A stretch of DNA of 7,789 nucleotides from positions 1-7,789 of the forward strand of contig JAICIL010000213.1 in assembly GCA_025924435.1 (NCBI GenBank). The letters run 5' to 3'. How positions within the stretch are numbered: position 1 is the stretch's first letter; every line of letters starts with the position of its first letter. The DNA is from Chloroflexia bacterium (lineage in GTDB: Bacteria > Chloroflexota > Chloroflexia > Thermomicrobiales > JALYUS01). The translations under genes and the position numbers were made by a program. Positions 5,208-7,789 of this stretch are shown here, piece by piece. The notes under the pieces are model-generated. The model was not told the origin of the DNA. It made no database searches and worked only from the letters and a program-made list of their open reading frames with translations.

Positions 5208-6023
5208 CTACGGCTTGCGACCGGAGACGAGAAACCCGGCGACGCCGCAGAAGAAATGTCCCGCGTCATTTGCCGCTTCGAGCGCGGCGATCCAGTCGGT
5301 GGCCTCGGTCGCGGTGATGACGCCCTCTGCGGCGGCGCGGCGGGCGGAAGCGCGCAGATCGAAGGCGCTTTCGACGAGGGCGAAGTCGGTCAACGCGCGG
5401 CCCAAGAGCGTCGGCTGCACATCGGTCAGCCCGGCTTCGTGGAACATGCGGTAGAGTTGGTGGCCGATTGCGCCATCGCGAAAGCCGTCGCAGATGTATC
5501 GTTGCATCGCGCGGCTCACGGCGCGATCCGGTGCATCGAAGACGAGCATATCGAGGTCCGATTCCCAGATCACGACGCGCCCGCCCGGTTTGGCGACCCG
5601 CACCATCTCCGCCAGCACGGCGCGCCGATCGCGCGCGTGTTGCAGGAGGCGTTCGGCGCGGCAGCCATCGAACGATGCGTCCGGGAAATCGAGGCGATGC
5701 GCGTCGCCCTGCACGAACTCGGCGGTGACGCCTGCGTCCGCCGCCCGCCGCCGCGCCTCCGCGATCATCGTCGCGCTGAAATCAAGCCCGACGGCCCGCC
5801 CGCCCGGCCCGACGCGCGCGGCCAGGGCGACGACATCGCCGCCCGTGCCGCAGCCGACATCGAGGACCGCCTCGCCCTCATGGAGCGCGAGCAGGTCGTA
5901 ACTGCGCTGTTTGATCTCCTGGTAGAAATCCGTCGCGCGGGTCGCGTCGAGGTAGCGCACGAAGTCCGCCGGGTCGGTCGTTTCATCCACCTGATCGAAC
6001 TCGACGCGCCGGGACTTTTCCAT
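5208..6023 (-). CDS. Class I SAM-dependent methyltransferase (UbiE/Methyltransf_11-like)
   Basis: A 271-residue soluble methyltransferase that transfers a methyl group from S-adenosylmethionine to an unknown small molecule. Seen: a helical N-terminal cap (1-45), motif I AVLDVGCGTGGDV (52-64) forming the SAM-binding loop, an acidic strand end GLD (79-81), GDAHRLDFPDASFDGC (106-121), ERLLQH (124-129), and the post-motif strand VRVAKPGGRVVIWE (141-154). A C-terminal helical/lid region (165-255) ends in FFCGVAGFLVSGRKP. The order and spacing match UbiE/Coq5-like and Methyltransf_11 enzymes; substrate cannot be inferred. The start at 6023 is chosen because GGAGGAG (complement of 6032-6038) lies 8 nt upstream; the frame's first ATG, 10 codons earlier, reaches into the upstream inverted repeat. 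The hairpin repeat at 6054-6163 separates it from the nitroreductase gene 155 bp upstream. Confidence 0.92.
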   Translation of the reverse strand: MEKSRRVEFDQVDETTDPADFVRYLDATRATDFYQEIKQRSYDLLALHEGEAVLDVGCGTGGDVVALAARVGPGGRAVGLDFSATMIAEARRRAADAGVTAEFVQGDAHRLDFPDASFDGCRAERLLQHARDRRAVLAEMVRVAKPGGRVVIWESDLDMLVFDAPDRAVSRAMQRYICDGFRDGAIGHQLYRMFHEAGLTDVQPTLLGRALTDFALVESAFDLRASARRAAAEGVITATEATDWIAALEAANDAGHFFCGVAGFLVSGRKP

Positions 6024-6053
6024 GCGTTCCACTCCTCCGACCACGGAAAACAA

Positions 6054-6163
6054 TTGAACCGCAAAGGCGCAGAGGACGCAAAGAAGGGAATGAGTGAAGG
6101 CGTGTATTTGCTTTGTTCCCTTTTGCTTTCTCTCTTTGCGATCTCTGCGCCTTTGCGGTTCAA
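6054..6163. repeat. Long inverted repeat, CGCAAAG subfamily
   Basis: Perfect 21-bp arms at 6054-6074 and 6143-6163, beginning TTGAACCGCAAAGG. After two non-Watson-Crick positions (one G/U in RNA) the pairing continues for CGCAAAGA (6077-6084 with 6133-6140). Each arm is made of three near-tandem units of 8-9 bp: CGCAAAGG, CGCAGAGGA or CGCAGAGAT, and CGCAAAGA. The loop of about 48 nt is AT-richer than the genes around it. The element lies 15 nt after the nitroreductase stop and 30 nt before the methyltransferase ATG. An RNA copy would fold into a stem of about 30 bp. No transposase or target duplication is evident. Similar palindromes are recalled as dispersed families in several environmental phyla. 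Confidence 0.92.
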
Positions 6164-6178
6164 CCGGCTTCGCGGCGC

Positions 6179-6721
6179 TTACCCGCGATAGTGCTCCTCG
6201 TGGACGATTTCGCCGAGCGGTTTGCGGGCTTGGGCGGGCTTCTGGCGGGCGCGTTGCGCCTCCTCATCCGGGTAGCCGATGGAGATTTCCGTGCGGACGA
6301 GGCGGTTTTCCGGGATGCCGAGCGCCTGCTTCGCCGCCGCCATCGTCTCCGGGCGGAACCAGCCGATGCAGGAGCCGAGGCCGTGCGCCTCCGCCGCGAG
6401 CATGATCCGCTCGCTCAGGCGGCCTTCGTCGTAGGTCTCGTGCGTCACTTTCGCCGGGTCGCCGGTCATCACGAGGACGATGCCGAGCGGCGCATTCGCC
6501 GCGTGGCGCACATTCGGGCTGATCTCCGCGAGTTTTCGCAGCGTCTCCCGGTCGCGGATGACGAGAAATTCCCACGGCTGCACATTGCTCGCGCTGCCGG
6601 ACCAGCGGGCGACGTTCAGGATGTCCCTGAGCGCATCGTCTGGCACCGGATCGGGGCGGAAGTTGCGCGTGGCATTCAGGCCGCGCAGAAAGGCGATACG
6701 TTCCCTGGCAGTGTCGGCCAT
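6179..6721 (-). CDS. Nitroreductase-family FMN oxidoreductase
   Basis: A 180-residue cytosolic flavoprotein of the nitroreductase superfamily; members reduce nitroaromatics, quinones, enones or flavins with NAD(P)H, usually as dimers. Seen: the N-terminal FMN phosphate motif ATRNFRPDPVPDDALRDILN (17-36), SGSASNVQPWEFLVIRDRE (41-59), the central helix region RLSERIMLAAEAHGLGSCIG (101-120), WF, and the C-terminal GIPENRLVRTEISIGYPDEE (135-154), the conserved GYP strand. The tail KPLGEIVHEEHYRG is typical of the subgroup. Length fits the short single-domain nitroreductases. The start at 6721 is fixed by AAGGAGGG (complement of 6731-6738) 9 nt upstream; the open frame extends further upstream but would run through the divergent gene's promoter and coding region. 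Substrate unknown. Confidence 0.93.
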   Translation of the reverse strand: MADTARERIAFLRGLNATRNFRPDPVPDDALRDILNVARWSGSASNVQPWEFLVIRDRETLRKLAEISPNVRHAANAPLGIVLVMTGDPAKVTHETYDEGRLSERIMLAAEAHGLGSCIGWFRPETMAAAKQALGIPENRLVRTEISIGYPDEEAQRARQKPAQARKPLGEIVHEEHYRG

Positions 6722-6754
6722 CGGTGATAACCCTCCTTCGCTCGCCTGCAACGC

Positions 6755-6804
6755 CGGGGAGCGCGGCGGCATTCCCCGATCGGTCGCGCGCATCGCGTAG
6801 AATA
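6755..6804. promoter_or_regulatory. Divergent promoter region between nitroreductase and MBL-fold genes
   Basis: The 124 bp between the two starts hold an AT-rich patch TAGAATA (6798-6804). It offers overlapping -10 boxes on both strands: TAGAAT for the plus gene and TATTCT for the minus gene. Neither has a good -35. An inverted repeat CGGGGA/TCCCCG (6755-6760 with 6773-6778, 12-nt spacing) lies in the predicted nitroreductase leader and could be an operator or hairpin. Low-confidence call made from position and composition. Confidence 0.3.
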
Positions 6805-6845
6805 GGGGCAACCGGCCATTGTGTATCGGATGCGAGGTGAGCCCC

Positions 6846-7658
6846 ATGAGCGAGTGCTTCATTTGCAAGACCTGCGGCGTGCAGTTCGCCGCTACCGACG
6901 CGCCGCCGGAGCGGTGCCCGATCTGCGACGACGAGCGGCAATATGTTGGCCATAACGGGCAGCAATGGACGACGCTGGCGGAGATGCGGGCGGGGGAGTA
7001 CCACAATGTCATCAAGCCCGTCGCGCCGGGCCTGACCGGGATCGGCACGCATCCGGGTTTCGCGATCGGGCAGCGCGCGCTCCTCGTGCGGACCCCGACC
7101 GGGAATGTCCTGTGGGATTGCATCAGCCTCCTCGATGACCCGACCATCGCGGCGGTGCGGGCGCTCGGCGGCATCAGCGCCATCGCCATCTCGCACCCGC
7201 ATTTCTACTCGTCAGTCGTCGAATGGAGCCATACGTTCGATGCGCCCGTCTATCTCCCGGCGGCAGATCGGCAGTGGGTGATGCGACCGGATGCGAGCAT
7301 TCATTTCTGGGATGGCGACACGCTGCCGCTGATGGACGGCGTGACGGTCGTCCGCTGTGGCGGACACTTTGACGGGAGCGCCGCGCTCCACTGGGCGGCG
7401 GGCGCGGAGGGGCGCGGCGCGCTCCTGACGGGCGACACGCTCCAGGTCGTCTCCGACCGCCGCTTCGTCACCTTCATGTACAGTTACCCGAACGCGATCC
7501 CGCTCCCCGCCGCCGCGATCCGCCGGATCGTCGGCGCGGTGGAGCCGTTCGCGTTCGACACGCTCTACGGCGGCTGGTGGGATCGCATCGTCGCGCCGGA
7601 CGCGAAAGGCGCGGTGGCCCGCTCGGCGGAGCGATACATCGCGATGATTGAGGGATAA
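6846..7658 (+). CDS. Zinc-ribbon plus metallo-beta-lactamase-fold protein
   Basis: A 270-residue soluble protein. Residues 1-35 form a zinc ribbon: C7xxC10 and C24xxC27 (CKTC and CPIC), with an extra C4. Residues 40-250 look like an MBL fold: LLVRTPTGNVLWDCISLLDD (80-99), SHPHFYSS (116-123) in place of HxHxDH, VVRCGGHFDGS (168-178), LLTGDTLQVV (193-202), and YGGWWDR (241-247) where the family's last ligand His is normally found. H117, H119, H174 and D197 are retained; the Asp and second His of HxHxDH are Tyr121 and Ser122. At most one metal site is therefore likely. The family is recalled as conserved but uncharacterised. The start at 6846 is chosen because GAGGTGA (6834-6840) lies 5 nt upstream and the ribbon begins there; an ATG 9 codons earlier lacks support. 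It is the only plus-strand gene. Confidence 0.88.
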   Translation: MSECFICKTCGVQFAATDAPPERCPICDDERQYVGHNGQQWTTLAEMRAGEYHNVIKPVAPGLTGIGTHPGFAIGQRALLVRTPTGNVLWDCISLLDDPTIAAVRALGGISAIAISHPHFYSSVVEWSHTFDAPVYLPAADRQWVMRPDASIHFWDGDTLPLMDGVTVVRCGGHFDGSAALHWAAGAEGRGALLTGDTLQVVSDRRFVTFMYSYPNAIPLPAAAIRRIVGAVEPFAFDTLYGGWWDRIVAPDAKGAVARSAERYIAMIEG

Positions 7659-7670
7659 TGAGAGTATCTC

Positions 7671-7766
7671 TGAACCGCCAAGACGCCAAGGACGCCAAGA
7701 AAATAAGGAAGGGAAATTTCGTATTCTTTTTTTCCCTCTTGGCGTCCTTGGCGTCTTGGCGGTTCA
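7671..7766. repeat. Long inverted repeat, CGCCAAG subfamily
   Basis: Perfect 30-bp arms at 7671-7700 and 7737-7766, each beginning TGAACCGCCAAG and made of three tandem units CGCCAAGA, CGCCAAGGA and CGCCAAGA. An inner stem GGGAAA/TTTCCC (7711-7716 with 7731-7736) extends the fold past a one-sided 10-nt bulge. The central loop is AT-rich and includes a run of seven T (7727-7733). It begins 12 nt after the MBL-fold gene stop. Same architecture as the repeat at 6054-6163, but with CGCCAAG in place of CGCAAAG in both arms. It may act as a transcript-end hairpin; the T-run lies inside the loop, not after the stem, so it is not a classic terminator. Confidence 0.93.
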
Positions 7767-7789
7767 TGAATCGTTCTCAGACCGGGATC
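7767..7789. other. Right-edge sequence, no feature seen
   Basis: The last 23 bases after the inverted repeat are too short to assign. Confidence 0.3.

Noticed and set aside
6054..6163. CRISPR-like short repeats (CGCAAAG units)
   Set aside because: The units are 8-9 bp, contiguous and arranged as inverted arms with no spacers, so this is a palindromic repeat and not a CRISPR array.
5193..6191. Plus-strand open frame of 332 codons
   Set aside because: It is antisense to the methyltransferase and runs through the inverted repeat. The SAM-binding motifs are all on the minus strand.
7671..7766. Classic rho-independent terminator
   Set aside because: The stem is far longer than usual and the T-run lies in the loop rather than after the stem. 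Kept as a repeat with possible terminator activity.
7474..7767. Minus-strand open frame beginning MNRQDAKDAKREKK
   Set aside because: Its start is the translated inverted-repeat arm and the rest is antisense to the MBL-fold gene. This is a common source of false small proteins. The same applies to the MNRKGAEIAKRESK frame starting at 6163.

Overview
This is a GC-rich bacterial chromosomal segment of ordinary metabolic and housekeeping genes, interrupted by decayed genes and by several hairpin-forming intergenic repeats. No ribosomal RNA, tRNA, CRISPR array, intact insertion sequence or phage gene was found. The host cannot be fixed from the sequence. The long, chlamydia-type GlyA, the DUF6194-type protein and the CGCAAAG/CGCCAAG and CCTCACCCCC...CCCCTCTCC palindromic repeats suggest an environmental lineage such as Armatimonadota, Chloroflexota or Planctomycetota. 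That placement is an inference only.

Layout. All genes except the last lie on the minus strand. At the left edge (1-1159) is the N-terminal 386 codons of glyA (serine hydroxymethyltransferase). Its upstream region is the best-resolved regulatory unit here: a strong sigma-70 type promoter (1340-1368), a ZTP (pfl-motif) riboswitch aptamer (1238-1322), a terminator hairpin with a T-rich tail (1201-1236) and a Shine-Dalgarno site. From about 1420 to 1876 lie two gene remnants: a short open frame that may be the tail of a ParE/RelE-like toxin, and the first 62 codons of a proline-iminopeptidase-like alpha/beta hydrolase. msrA follows (1992-2483), with its own terminator. Then come a nested GC-rich palindromic repeat (2624-2759), an M20/AbgB-like amidohydrolase (2764-4362), a DUF6194-like protein (4486-4983), a SAM-dependent methyltransferase (5208-6023), a long inverted repeat (6054-6163) and a nitroreductase (6179-6721). 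The only plus-strand gene (6846-7658) is divergent from the nitroreductase. It encodes a zinc-ribbon/metallo-beta-lactamase fold protein and is followed by a second long inverted repeat (7671-7766).

How the parts relate. glyA links serine/glycine interconversion to one-carbon folate supply. A ZTP riboswitch would raise its expression when 10-formyl-tetrahydrofolate runs short, which is a coherent control circuit. The other genes look like independent single units with their own ribosome binding sites, not one pathway. MsrA and the nitroreductase both concern redox or detoxification, but nothing ties them together. All three hairpin repeats begin 4 to 15 nt after a stop codon, so they probably act in transcript ends or persist where they do no harm. 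I see no convincing new multi-gene system. The points most worth a second look are the complete ZTP-glyA control region, the paired repeat elements whose subunits differ in a coordinated way, and the altered metal-ligand positions in the M20 and MBL-fold enzymes.
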